DNA of 64,000 nt from Iris pallida (Eukaryota; Streptophyta; Magnoliopsida; Asparagales; Iridaceae). A model generated the notes under the pieces. That model was given only the letters and a program-made list of their open reading frames with translations. It was not told where the DNA came from and did no database searches. The position numbers and the translations under genes were made by a program. The stretch is taken from NCBI GenBank assembly GCA_029216955.1, contig JANAVB010009599.1:1003417-1067416 (forward strand), written 5' to 3'. Below, one piece after another: positions 46,029 to 57,784 of the stretch (its first letter is position 1; every line of letters starts with the position of its first letter).

Positions 46029-46270
46029 CAGGGTGTCATTCGGGCTGAACCGGACCGGCCCGCGCCCACAAAAATTCGGTCCGACCGGGCTTGGTCCGGG
46101 CCCAGCCCGGACCGGTTCACCTAGCGTGTCGGGCCTGGCCCGGCCCGGTTTAACTTTAGAAGACCCAGCCCGGCCCAGTGACCCGGTCTGGGTAAGGCTG
46201 GGCCGGTCCGGTCCGGGTCGTGGACGGGCTTGGGCGGGCCGGGTTCGGGCCGGTCCATTGGGCCGATCCG
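46029..46270. repeat. GC-rich hAT left subterminal repeats
   Basis: Runs of GGCCCGGCCCGG, CCGGTCCGG and related words mirror those at 57520-57755. Proline/arginine-rich open frames here are compositional artefacts. Confidence 0.8.
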
Positions 46271-46880
46271 GTTTAAGTTGGTTTTTTTCATTTTTTTTTA
46301 TTTTCACATTTTCTTTTAACTTTTATATTCTTTTAATTTTTTTAATTTTAATCTTTTTAACTTTATTTTTTAATTAATTTTTTTTATTTTTCCCTCCTCT
46401 TTTATCCGAGCTTGGGACCGGCAAGACAAGCTTTGCTTGTCATAGGCAGAGTTAAAAAATTTCGTTTTAAAGTTTTTGTGTTTTTTTAAAAAAAGTTTTT
46501 AAGTTTTTTTTAAGTTGTACTTTTAAAGTTATATGTTAAGTTTTAAAGTTTTAAAGTTTTAAAGTTAAATTTTAAGTTTTAAAGTTTTTAGTTTTAAGTT
46601 TAAAGTTTTAAAGTTTTTTTTTAATGTTTAAAGTATTTTTTGAAAGTTTTTTAAGTTTAAAGTTTAAGATTTAAGTTTTAAGTTTTAAGTTTTAAGTTTA
46701 AAGTACTTTTAAAGTATTTTTAAGATATAAGTTTAAAGTTTTAAAATTTTTGAAGTTTTTCATAAAGTTTTTTTTTAATTTTATAAAGTTTAAAAGTTTT
46801 TAAAGTTTTAAATTTTTTTTAAAGTTTAAAGTTTTTAAAGTTTTTTTTTTTGAAGTTTGAAAGTTTGAAGTTTGAAAGTT
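46270..46880. repeat. AAGTTTT low-complexity tract in hAT
   Basis: About 600 bases almost entirely of A/T/G words AAGTTTTAAAGTTT in the 3' untranslated side of the hAT gene. Confidence 0.8.
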
Positions 46881-47849
46881 TAAATATTTTTTTTGGAGGG
46901 TCATACCTTAGACTTGAGTCATTCTTCTTGCTCCTCCTCCTCGGTTGCAGAAGCTTCACCCAATCCAAGCGATCCGAGGTCCAGCTCATTGATGTCATAA
47001 GCTTCATCCCTCTTGTTTTGGGTTCTTTTTTTGCTAAAATCCAATCTTGAACGCAAACACAAGCTTCCAAGATATTCGGCTTCAACTGGCTCCTCTTTAG
47101 GCTCAACATCCTTGATCCTGCACTAAAATAAGACTCCGACGCTACAGTGGACACCGACACCATTAGTAGATCACGTGCAATTATAGAAAGTATAGGAAAT
47201 CTTTTGTCGTATTTTTTCCACCATTCTAAAATGGTGAAGTGATTTGAAGATTCCTCTTCTTCTTCATAAGAACTTAAATACAAAAACAACTCTTGAGTGG
47301 GTTGGGAAGATTGTCTTTGTTTTTTCCTTCTTAATAAATGAAGGGCGTGGTCCTCTACGCCAGAGCTACTACTTGTACCAACTTGAGTGGGTCGGGTCGG
47401 CACAACATTATCTTCATAAAGTAGTACTAATCTTTCTAAAACTACCTTACTTCTAATTTCAAATCCATAAGATTAAGTTCCATGTTATCTGCATAGCCAT
47501 CTATCAAAACTTCTACACCATCTAATTTGATGGTAGGATCAAAAATGGCAGACAAACAGTATAAAAAAGGTACATCACCCTAATATTTAGTAAATTTAGC
47601 TTCCATTCTCTTGACAACATAGTTAAAATTTGGAACATTTCTATATTTAGAAAACAAGCAAGACATGTTAAAAAGTTATCGTAAAGCTAAATAAGAAGTA
47701 GGATAATATACACCAGAAAAAGTGCATGTAGCCTTGTAAAAAATTTCTATAAATTCACATATAGAAGTAGCAACTATCCAATCACCTTCAGTTACTGGAT
47801 ATTCAAAATTATGATCCATCACTACAACAAATAGGGCATACAATAGCAG

Positions 47850-48160
47850 TTTATCTATAGCGTTCAAGCCTCCCTGCTATAGAATGTCATCATCAATAGT
47901 GTTCCTTCCACAGTGCTATTAAAATAGAATATAATAGCAGTTTATCTATAGCGTTCGAGCCTCCCTGCTATTATAATATAATCATCCATAGCGTTCATAT
48001 TGAAGTGCTATTAAACGTTCATACAATAGCAGTTTATCTATAGCGTTGAAGCCTCCCTGCTATTAGAATGTCATTATCAATAGCGTTCATTATGCAATGC
48101 TGTTAATAGAACTTTATATAGCGTGTTATGAACGTTGTTAAAGGTATATTTTTTTCCTGA
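47850..48160. repeat. Left subterminal repeats of captured-gene CACTA
   Basis: TTTATCTATAGCGTT(C/G)(A/G)AGCCTCCCTGCTAT recurs three times at about 47850, 47942 and 48028, alternating with ATAGCGTTC / GTGCTATTA words. Confidence 0.82.
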
Positions 48161-48186
48161 ACGATTCTATGCTCGTATGTCTGGGG

Positions 48187-48648
48187 TGAGCATTATTCGG
48201 TTTTTGGACCGAAATCCGAACCGAACCTAACCGAATAAGAGATTTGGTTCGGTTTGAAAATAATTCGGTTCGGTTTCGGTTTCGAAAATACTAAAATTTC
48301 TTATTCGGTTTCGGTTTCGGTTTTGGGATTTGGTTTCGGTTTAATCCCACTAACCTTTCAGAAATTTTATCTAAAATTCCTCTCCCCGGTAAATCGAATA
48401 AAAAAATTTAGTAATATATATACGAAATATATCTTTGTATATTTAGTTACTATATATATTGACAAAATTTTTTATAAATAAATTGAAATATTGGTTAAAC
48501 CAAATAAACTGAAAATCAAACAGATTTATTCCTTTCGGTTTGGTTCAGTACGGGATATTTCGGTTGGTTTCAAATTTTGTTATTCGATTTACGGTCGAAT
48601 TCGGTATTTGGTAATACGGTTCGGTTAACCGAGTTAATCGAATGCTCA
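48187..48648. mobile_element. Possible non-autonomous hAT-like insert
   Basis: Begins TGAGCATTATTCGG and ends, reversed, TGAGCATTCGATTA, with an interior of repeated TTCGGTTCGG / CCGAACCGAA words. Plant hAT-like miniature elements with GGTGAGCATTCGGTTCGG ends look like this. I found no convincing 8-bp target duplication. Confidence 0.4.
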
Positions 48649-51318
48649 TAATTGAACTATCTACTGTTCCAATCATGGGAGAAGCAACACAGTTTTCTAT
48701 TTTATATTAAAAAATAAGTTATAGGAGCGATTCAGTTTTGCTATATAATTTATAGCGTTCACGATATCGGACGATCCCGTCCGTTGGATTTTTAGAAATT
48801 AAATCGGTACCGTCCATAGCAAAATGGTATGTCTTATGTTTGAAAAAACCTTAATGTATTCTCCTCCAACCCTTCAACTCCTCATAACCCGCGCGCCAAA
48901 CTGAAAACCCCTCCCCCTCATTCTCTCTATCACGAAAACCCCTCCCCCATCCGGAAACCCTCCCCCTCCTTCTCTCTGCTACGAAACCCTCCCTCTTCCT
49001 CTGGTAGCGCTCCCCTCACGAAACCCTCCCTCTTCCTCATCTTCTTCTCTCTGTCTTTCTCTCCCCTCACGAAAACCCTAAAGACCGACCGACCGACTGA
49101 TAGATTATTTGGAGTTTTCGTGAGGGATTATTTGGGTTTTAGTACAAGGATTAGAGATTTTAGTACAAGGATTGGAGATTTTAGTACTATCAGTTTGTTT
49201 AATTCCCTTTTTGAATTTATTTTTAAGATCTTATAAGTAAATCAACTGAATTATATCATGAATTTGTTAAAAAAATAACTCAAAAATTTGTTCTTAAAAA
49301 TATAAATGTATATGTAACAAATTTTAATTCAAATATTTTTAAATATTTAAATTATTTTTAATAAGATAAAAAAAATCTTGATTCTGTATCAATCTGCTTG
49401 CTATTTGTTAAAGTTTTTTTTTCCTGTTTCATGTAGGATCATAATAAAGTCTTTTTTGTATCAAATTTTAAACCACTTGCTATTTTAATTCAAATATATT
49501 TAAATATTCAAATTATATTTAATAATATCAAAAAATAAATCTTGATTTTGGATCATAATATGTTTTGATCTCTAATCATCAGACAGAAGCAGACCCTGCT
49601 GTCATTGCATGATACAACCATTTTGTTTCAATCTTGATTCTGTTTCAATCTGCTTGCTATTTGCTAAATTTTTTTTTGTTTGATGTAGGATCATAATATG
49701 TTTTGATCTCTAATCATCAGACAGAAGCAGACCCTGTTGTCATTGCATTATTACTTTACAACAAGTTCCATTGCATTATTTTGAATTTTGAATTTTTTTC
49801 TTCTACGTAACCGGCTTGTAAGTATTTAAATTATATTTAAATATTAAAAATTTATTATATATATATGTAATAAATTTTATTTCAAAATATATTTAAATTA
49901 TTAATTCGGCTAAAAAACGACTTATAAGTATTTAAGTTAAATATTAATAAATTTTAACAAATCTTAATTCAAATATATTTAAATATTTATATTACAAATA
50001 TACGGTAGTGACATTTTTAAGACGTATTATATTAGTAGAGGTAAAATTGTCTACTAATATAATATTTGATGATATACATACTGACTTAAATGACTCATTT
50101 TTGAGACATTTTTAAGACGTATTATATTAGTAGAGATAAAATCATCTACGTATCAAGTCGAGTCCGAATCCAAAACCGAATACAACTATTTCTATATATC
50201 CTATATTTTACAGAACCCTCCGTCACCTCCCCCAATTTTTTTATTCCGCGGTTCCACTTCTACCCATCCTACCGCCCATTTTTTTCATCCCATGTCCACT
50301 TAAGAAAAGAAATTTTGGTTTCCCACGTTACTTTTACTTTCCCCCCACTTAGATTTTCGTTTTCTCCCACTAAACTTTTCTCCATCCCCATCTCCATCCC
50401 CATCCCCATCCTACCTATTCTGAAGGCCAGAAGGGGGCATCGTTTTCTTTTTTATCTTTCCCTATCAAAGGCAGATCTCTTTCACTCGTATCGGTCGACG
50501 TGCCGGCACCTCGACTCTTGCACGAGAGAAGGCCAGAAGGAGATTTTATCTAGGGGGATTGCATCGGCTATTCTTAGCCTACTATCAAAGTTCTCTTGAA
50601 CTTAAGCCCTCTCGCTCGTTCACGTTTAGATTTTTGATTCGATAGTTAGGTTTTGGATTTTCAGAATTATTCTCAGCCTTTTATCTTTTTTTGTGAACGT
50701 TTCCTTTGCATATTTAACTTATGCTACAATGACTACTTTTTGGTTCGGTTTTGTCTAATGTTTTGCATCTAATTGTGTTGCATGAGACGACATGATACAA
50801 TACGGACACGGTGACAACGCACCAATTTTGGTGTCTTCTAGTGTGTTTTGGAGGACCAGCTTTTCTCCAATATGTGCCCGACACAACTCATATTTTTGGA
50901 GTGTCTGGTTCCTAGCGTCTAATGTTGTATTTGTTTTGTGATTTGTAGGATGCTGGCCTACCCTGTTCGCCCTCATCCGTATATTAAGGTAGTTATTTAA
51001 AATCCTGGGAGTCCTTTGTTGGATTTTGGCCAAATTGGTAGTTTGTTTTTTTATAGATGAACAACTTCTATACTGGTTCTTTTCTTCTTTATGCTTCTAC
51101 CTATCTGTTGATTACATTCATTATCTAGTGGTTTCTTGAATGCAAATATCTGTTCTAATCTTTGCATTTCTACTTATGTTTAAACTCCAATGATTAAACT
51201 CGTTACATGGAATTGCGTCTATGCCCAAATTTGCAGACACGGTAGTTTTTAACTCGATCAATATTTTCATCCTATATTAAGAGAACTTTTTATTTGTCAA
51301 TCACAATGTTTCCTCTAA
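48649..51318. other. CACTA interior, leader-like and AT-rich, with duplications
   Basis: 48860-49080 is C-rich (CGAAAACCCTCCCCCTC repeats) like a plant 5' leader. A block with ATCTTGATTCTGT(A/T)TCAATCTG and GGATCATAATA(T)G is duplicated (about 49373-49450 and 49554-49745). TTTTTAAGACGTATTATATTAGTAGAG occurs twice (50012, 50109). 50220-50640 is again leader-like. A short segment between TTTGTAG and GTAGTT (50949-50988) could be an exon of unknown origin. Confidence 0.5.
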
Positions 51319-51757
51319 GAGCATCTCCAACCCTACTGTGAGTTTAGAAAAAATGGTTGCCACATAGGAATGACAAACTTTCATTCCAAAAATTCTTCTC
51401 CAATGCAAATGTAGAATAAAACATGAAGTTGACATGGCAATGACATGGCAAGGAGAATGCGAAGTTGGTTGTCTAGATCTAGACAATGCACTTCACAATG
51501 ACTTTGTCTCCACATCATCAATTATGAATAGAAATATTTATAAAAAAGTTGAAGAAGTGGAGGAGTTGCCTTGGAAGTTGAAAAAAATACTTTTTATTGT
51601 CTCCTCAATACTTTTGCATTGGAGAGAGTTTTTCTATCTCATTGTCTTTTGAGATATAGTTTTGACACATAAACAAGACATTGTCTTGTGGCTCATGCCA
51701 CATAGGAGCCACCTAAGACTCACAACACTTAACAAGACAATAGGGTTGGAGATGCTC
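51319..51757. mobile_element. Tourist-like MITE (PIF/Harbinger type)
   Basis: 439 bp with perfect terminal inverted repeats GAGCATCTCCAACCCTA at both ends and TAA target duplications (51316-51318 and 51758-51760). This TAA/TTA duplication and GAGCATCTCC end are typical of Tourist-like MITEs. It has no coding capacity. It is nested in the CACTA. Confidence 0.88.
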
Positions 51758-52103
51758 TAACAATTTGTTCTTTGTTATATATGAGATTGCTTCATCACTG
51801 GTGGGTTGATCATTTTCACTAACAGGTGTATAAAAAGGTTGGTATATACCGTATATTTCCAATTGGCCACTTTTCATCTCAATTTGTTTATAGTGGGACA
51901 CAATTACGAAGATTTTATGTTATATAGCATAGGGAGCTGAAGTTGTTAGAATGTACATGACCTTGCTTGGAAGTTCAGTAATTCAGAAAGGTAAGACAGA
52001 GGTACCAACAGTCTTCTGTTCTTGCTTTCATACATATAGATATTTGCACCAACAGTTGTTTCCTCTTATTAAACATGTTTATTGTTTAGGCTGGTGATGG
52101 TTT

Positions 52104-52141
52104 GGTTTGAGTTTGAGTTTGAGTTTGAGTTTGAGTTTGAC
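52104..52141. repeat. (GTTTGA)n microsatellite
   Basis: Six or so tandem copies of GTTTGA. Confidence 0.8.
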
Positions 52142-52348
52142 TTTGTTGAAGGTGGCAGGGAAGTATATTGCAAGGAATCCCAATACTGGTACATTTATTT
52201 ACTTTCAAAACTGAATACGTGAAAGGTATGAAATTCAATACTGAATACATTATATATATGATAACAAGGACATGTTCCTCATTTAATCTTCCTTGTACGT
52301 ATTTTAAAATATGGCATATGTTTTGACATTTTACCAATTGTTTTGCAG

Positions 52349-52394
52349 GCTCTGCAATTACCGGTCCCATTGGAAAGGAATCTGCTGATCTTTG
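52349..52394 (+). pseudogene. Captured exon fragment of ribosomal protein uL14 (RPL23)
   Basis: Between an acceptor TTTTGCAG (ending 52348) and a donor-like GTATAA (52395) the frame reads SAITGPIGKESADLW. With the preceding Gly this matches the highly conserved C-terminal GSAITGPIGKECADLW of eukaryotic uL14 (60S L23), with Cys to Ser. The following residues (PRIASAAN) are absent. In a real gene this segment follows an intron. No other part of the protein is seen nearby, so it is a transposon-captured fragment rather than a functional gene. Confidence 0.75.
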
Positions 52395-52534
52395 GTATAA
52401 AATTATAGTGCTGCCATTGCAATTTAATGATGTAATAGTTAACCATATGGTTCTTCTATAGTCGTCAGGAAATGACTGTTTTGGTGTAGTGTTCCTTGTT
52501 GATTACAATGTATAGCTTTAGAGGCAGTTGTTTG

Positions 52535-52535
<1 letters not shown>

Positions 52536-52609
<74 letters not shown>
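52536..52609. repeat. (TA)37 microsatellite
   Basis: 74 bases of perfect TA repeat. Open frames through it are spurious. Confidence 0.95.
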
Positions 52610-52612
<3 letters not shown>

Positions 52613-53748
52613 TTACTATGAATGGATTTACGAAGACTATACCAGGATATTTTAGCAGTTTTGAGCATAGAAAGAAAGTTTAGGTTGAACTTAGATCAAA
52701 GTCATGTTCGGCATATCGTAAACGGTATAGGACCCTTCCTGTGAGTATCGGGATCTGCCGAATTTGTAGTATAGTATTGGATTTTTGGTATCAGAAAGCA
52801 AATAATTAGTAAAAATTTATTAAAAATATATTTTTTAAAAATACATTTAGGCATAATTTTAAGTATTTTTGTGTTGTTTCTTAGTAGTATTGAAATTGAA
52901 TTTAATAATAGTCATCATTGCTAATTGGTTTACCTGTGATAAATAGTTTTTCTTCGTTAACATGATTTTACGACCTTCCTATACTTTTACGACCTTATTG
53001 ATTGCTCTTCTTCGTTCAATTTTCTGTGGAAATGACTAGGAAAGAGATGTTATCTACTAGTATCTGTAGCGGTTCTTATCGGCCGATACCGCAAACTATG
53101 CTTCTTACAATGAAAAACGACAAATGCTTGAGCAAGGAATAAATTGGAAATGGCTTGTCTATAAAGATCGACAATAATTTACTAATGATTTTCCTTAAAT
53201 TATAATTATCCAAAAAATATTAGACTTTCTTCAATTATCCATAAAGGCCATATTGGGCCCTGATAGGATAACATCAAACCTAGCACATAACAACAATTCA
53301 TTCTGTAGAAATTTTGGACACAACATTCATGCCATATGAATCATTACAAAAATAGAATTAGGAATTGTACATGTAATTGCAATACAGTGAGCCCATCCTG
53401 CAACAACACTCACTATCTTTACTTCATCTGGAAGAGGAAATGATTCTAGAATTTCCTGAATGTTTCATAGAGTTCCATTAGTATTAGGAGAAAATGAAGT
53501 AGCCCATTTTTTGTCAAAACATAGTAATCATTGTAAGTAGCAGGTGAATCCTTGGTCAGCCTACATTATGAAAAGGGAATATGGACATTTAAGAGATAGA
53601 GTTTAATCAAAAGCTTTTATGTGGACAAATTATAAGGACATTATGAAAGGGAATATGGACATTATAAAAAGGGAAAATGAAGCTTTTGAGTTAACTTTTT
53701 ATCCGGGTTCTATGAACTGAAGACCTTTAATCATTTTTTTTGTTCTAG

Positions 53749-53859
53749 ACACAACCAGATGGGAATCAATAGAATAGTAACTATTATGGGTATGCACAAG
53801 GCTATGATACATATGGATACCAACCTCCTCAAGAACAAGGGAACTATCAGCAACAACAG
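53749..53859 (+). pseudogene. Captured Tyr/Gln/Gly-rich exon (RNA-binding protein-like)
   Basis: Flanked by acceptor TTCTAG and donor GTACAC and exactly 37 codons long. The frame reads TQPDGNQ, a TAG, then NSNYYGYAQGYDTYGYQPPQ and EQGNYQQQQ. This tyrosine/glutamine-rich low-complexity composition resembles C-terminal tails of plant RBP45/RBP47-type RNA-binding proteins. Assignment is by resemblance only. The stop shows decay. Confidence 0.5.
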
Positions 53860-54525
53860 GTACACAGTTCTTGCTTGTAGCTCGTCTAGCATTAATATGA
53901 TAGAACACTGTTTGATACATTGAGTTCTTTCCACCTCCCTATTGTGAAGTTACGTCTCTTGTATCCTCGTCAATTATGCATGATATGTCATGATAGGGAC
54001 ATGGCAGCACTTCACACCATTGATTTTGGAGTGTCCATATCCTGCTAACTGACTATCTATTTTAGAGTGTCCATGCGACTCTAGTAACAATCTCATTTTA
54101 ATGGTACATGGCTTAGATATTGGCAGATGCGATAATAAAAAGAGCCTCTTAAAATTGTATAATAACCTGACCTGATTGTACATAACACAATATAACTGAT
54201 GAAGGAGAATACAAAAGTTGTTCTAATTTCATATTTATTGGTGCTCAATAGTTAAAATGTATTTGCTTCTTATTTGCACAAGACATTAAATTGCAAAATA
54301 TTCTTAGGCTAATGTACATTGAGTTCTTTTTCGATCTTTTGCATACAGGTATTTAGATGATGGTGATGCTAAGCACTCAAAGGTGAAGCTAAGCACTCGA
54401 AGGACAACGAGCTCTTTGTATGTATAACACAATTACCTTCTTATGGATAGTATGTTTTTTCTTGTATTGACAGTCAAGCGTTGTCCAACGGAGACTAATT
54501 TTAGTTTTTTTTATCGTAATTTCAG

Positions 54526-54642
54526 CAAAAGGCCAAGAAAATCCTTCTTGCACCACCTTCAGAGGGATCCCAACAATTAGATGAAGGTGGTGCACTTTCA
54601 CAAGTAGTACGACAATCTGAAAAATGGGGTAGGATTAGAGGG
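54526..54642 (+). other. Exon-like open segment, unknown origin
   Basis: Between acceptor AATTTCAG and donor GTATGA, 117 bases, open through 39 codons: QKAKKILLAPPSEGSQQLDE, then GGALSQVVRQSEKWGRIRG. No family recognised. Its clean borders and phase suggest a captured exon. Confidence 0.4.
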
Positions 54643-55359
54643 GTATGACTTCTTTTTAACTACCACTAAAGTTTGCTACCTTATTAGTATATGAAGGAAA
54701 AGAATATAAAGAATATTACTTACAAAAATTGCAATCAAAGTTCAAACATTGGAGTCAATGCCCTCCATTGCCACAAGTTGTGGACTTGCTAAGTATGTAT
54801 GGATATGAATGGATCACTAATAAATTCAACTGACAATGGATTCCAGTTGTTTGGTTGATTATAACTCATAGAATTTTAGACAATTTTCTATTGATAGCTA
54901 ACTTATAAATTCAACTGCTTGTTTATTAACCAAGAACACTAATGTTTCCTCCCTATATTTGTGTAGGTTGGATGAAGTAAGAGAATTTCTAAGGAGCTTT
55001 GGTTGTGGATAGGCTCGAAGGGTTCGAGCTAAATTTTGGATATGCAACATTTTAGATATATGTATGGAAACAATTAAACGCTGACTACGCTGTTAATGTT
55101 TAATTTTGGAGAAATTATGAAGGATTTTGAATGTTCTTGACAGTGGAATTAATGAATTTACTTATGTTCGGAATTCATTCTGTGATTGATTCGTCGAGAA
55201 GCATTTAAATTTTTGAATACCCGCATTTTGTGTATATATGTAATAGATATCTGTGGCATTTTGTATATCTGCAATGCTATTTTGATATGCTGCAATACTA
55301 TTCTGATATGAATTGTTTCTTTACACTAATGTATTCTGCAATAGCATTCTGATATGCTA

Positions 55360-55850
55360 TTGGTGCACATATAATAGCGCAAAAAATGCTATAAAAACGA
55401 ATTTGCATCAAAAAGCTATTAACAAATAATAACATACAGGAACGCAACTAAATATCAATAGTGTTCACGAACGCCATAAATAACTTATAGCATTAACAAA
55501 CGTTATTAAGAAACTATAGCGTTCGTAAATGCTATGTAAACTCTATAGCATTTGTCACTGCTATAACAAGCCTATAGCGTTTATGGACGCTATAGTAACT
55601 CAATAGCGTTCATGAATGCTATTAATTTCCTATAGCGTTCTTAAATGCTATAACGCTGGTATAGCGTTCTTAAATACTATAACTTGTCTATTGCGCCATT
55701 GAACGCTATAATCCATCAATAGCGTTCATGAACGCTATAACTTTATAGCGTTCTTGTACATGGGGCAATTATAGCGTAGGCATTTATAGCGGACAAAATA
55801 CGCTATAATAGGCAATCTATAGCGTTCTGAGCAAGCTATCGTATCCCATA
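55360..55850. repeat. Right subterminal repeats of captured-gene CACTA
   Basis: More than 20 ATAGCGTTC / GAACGCTAT words in both orientations, many forming ATAGCGTTCATGAACGCTAT palindromes (for example about 55601 and 55720). Confidence 0.85.
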
Positions 55851-57519
55851 TCTGTTGTAGTATATGTTACAAAAATATGTAATAGCATCTTTAAACGGAA
55901 ATACGGATTTCAACATTAAATATGTCGAATTCCATCTATGTGGAACATCCTTAACAAATCTTCTAAAACGAATACTAAAATGTGTACATGTGTTCTTAAA
56001 AGCTTGTTGCCTACTTGGAGACGTGTTCAAGCTATATAAATTTTTTTTGAGAGTTTCTAAATGTGTACTAAAAAATTCAAGACATTCTTTTACAATTAAG
56101 TTAATAATATGGCAAGCACACATAATATGCAATAATCTACCTTCCAAAATAGGTTGAAATAGTAAAGACAATGAATTTATAGCAGCAGTATTATTACTAG
56201 TATTATCAAAAGATACAGATTGAATCTTGTTGTGAATATCAAAGTCACGCAAGTGTTTTGAAATACAAGTGGCAATTGCGGAGCCCGTATGTGGAAATTC
56301 TAAAAATTTTAAACAGACGATGCGCTTTTGCAACATCCACAATGAATCTATATAGTGTGTCGTGATACAAATATAAGCGTAGTTTTGTTTACTTGTCCAC
56401 ACATCTGAATTAATAGCTAGTTTATTAGCATGCAAAAACGTTTCTTTTAAAGCAAGTCTCATTTCTTTAAAGAGTCTAATAGCCTCTTTTCTAGCAGCGC
56501 CTCTAGTAACTTTATTAAAACATGGATTTAAAGCAATTGTGGCATAATCATACAAAGATTCACTTTCACCCAAAGTAAATAGAATTTCATCAACAATAAT
56601 ATATTTAGTAAATTTAGTTTTATGACGGGCAGCTGAATAGAAAAACGTACCCACCGAAGAAGCCGCAGTGCCTCGAAAACTTATATGAGTTTAGGTCACC
56701 GGAATTGAGCTTGGACCATAGCAAGTATCGTAGTGTCTTGAGAGTGTGCCCGTGCCACCTCCCCTCTTCCATTTGTATATACGGGAACATTTCTTGCATT
56801 GGACCCCGTACGGAACTGCTTCACCTTTTTGATCTAAAACAAGTGAGCCATCAGGTTTAGTTTCATTAAGAAGAATAAAAAATTCCTAAACTTTTGTTTT
56901 TTGCTTTCTCTTTACAACATTTGGTACATTGCTACCAACTTCAGGAGGGGAACCAACTAAATCGTCAGGAATAAGATTTTGCTCAAAAAAATAATTGTAA
57001 ATTTCAAAAACATCAATATCTTGGTTTGAACCTTGTCCGGCCATTTTAAAAAGACAAATCAAAATATATAAAGGATTATAAAAATAGAGGAGGATATATA
57101 CCAGAAAAAAATAATAAGAAATTAGTTTTTTTTTGCAAAAAACTAGAGAAATGGAGGAAGGAAAACTATTTCGTAAATGTAAATAGAAAAATTAGAAAGA
57201 GGAAGTCGTAGATCGTCGAAATTGCTTGATCGGGAAGTCGTAGATCGCCGTAACTTAGAGCACAACTTTCTTGAAATCATCTTGTGATTTAGATTTTTTT
57301 GTGAGAAGGATGGAATTGTTTGTGTTTGAAATAAAAGTTTCATGGCCAATTTATAAATTTTTTTTGAAGCCAAATGACCCCCCAAACCCTCAAAATAGAG
57401 TTGTTGTAAAGGGTTTTTGGTCATTTTGGTCAAAAAGACCAAAATACCCCCTATAACGGTCATAAAATAGGGATATTTTGGTAAAAGGGGAACTATGATT
57501 CAAAAAAAATTGGAAAATC

Positions 57520-57755
57520 TGGTTCAGTCGGCCAGACCGGGCCTGGGCGGGCCTGACCGGACCGGGCTGAACCGGGCCTAACGTTGAATGCAAAAATAAA
57601 GGGTCCGGGCCGGGCCGGGCTTGGGCACGGGCGGGTGAACCCAGCCCGGACCGGATGCACTTGTGGGCGGGCTCGGGCCGGGCTAGGAGCGGGCTGAACC
57701 GGGCCAGGCTTGCTGCGGGCTCGGGCGGGTTCGGGACAAACCGGCCCATGTAACA
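57520..57755. repeat. GC-rich hAT right subterminal repeats
   Basis: GGGCCGGGCCGGGC, CGGGCTCGGGC and GACCGGACCGGG words match the left end field. Confidence 0.8.
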
Positions 57756-57784
57756 CCCTGAGGTGGAATGGATTTTCTTGTCAG

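Larger units (their letters stand above)
47820..55862. mobile_element. Non-autonomous CACTA with captured exon fragments
   Basis: Left terminus CACTACAACAAATAGGGCATAC. The right terminus, reversed, is TACTACAACAGATATGGGATAC. The 3-bp flanks are CAT and TAT. Subterminal fields of TATAGCGTTC / GAACGCTATA words lie at 47850-48160 and 55360-55850. It sits inside the hAT transposase coding sequence and its removal restores that frame. I see no TNP2 or TNPA domain. The interior holds exon-like pieces with splice borders (52349-52394, 53749-53859, 54526-54642), a MITE, microsatellites and local duplications. This fits a gene-capturing, Pack-type CACTA. Strand cannot be set. Confidence 0.78.
46819..57044 (-). 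pseudogene. hAT transposase gene, split by CACTA
   Basis: Reading leftward from the ATG at 57042-57044 (MAGQGSNQDIDVFEIYNYFF). A BED-type zinc finger follows, VQCKKCSRIYKWKRGGGTGTL then HYDTC (about 56800-56730). The catalytic region has INSDVWTSKQNYAY, SFDNTSNNTAAI, HIMCACHIINLIVKE and VPHRWNSTYLML (56654-55863). After the CACTA (47820-55862) it resumes with GDWIVATSICEFIEIFYKAT, IFDPTIKLDGVE and the C-terminal dimerisation domain WKKYDKRFPILSIIARDLL...VASESYFSAGSRM (to about 47000). Removing the insertion restores the frame across the junction. In-frame stops lie near 57035-56700 (two) and 47675-47580 (TAA for Gln, TAG for Trp). Confidence 0.88.
46028..57761 (-). mobile_element. hAT transposon with nested CACTA
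   Basis: Terminal inverted repeats TCAGGGTGTCATTCGGGC (46028 on) and, reversed, TCAGGGTGTTACATGGGC (ending 57761). The 8-bp target duplications are GGTAGAAT (46020-46027) and GGTGGAAT (57762-57769), 7 of 8 identical. Both ends carry about 230 bases of CCGGGCCGGG-type GC-rich subterminal repeats. The transposase gene is on the minus strand and is interrupted by the 8.0 kb element at 47820-55862. Without that insertion the hAT is about 3.7 kb, a normal size. Confidence 0.9.

Noticed and set aside
46018..46377. Gly/Pro/Arg-rich frames on both strands (also 57390-57756)
   Set aside because: They are GC-rich subterminal repeats of the hAT element read as protein.
50315..50599. 94-codon frame in the CACTA interior
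   Set aside because: Sits in C/T-rich leader-like sequence and has no recognisable protein similarity.
52465..52668. Frame of alternating Tyr-Ile residues
   Set aside because: Translation of the (TA)37 microsatellite. The same applies to frames at 9594-9925.
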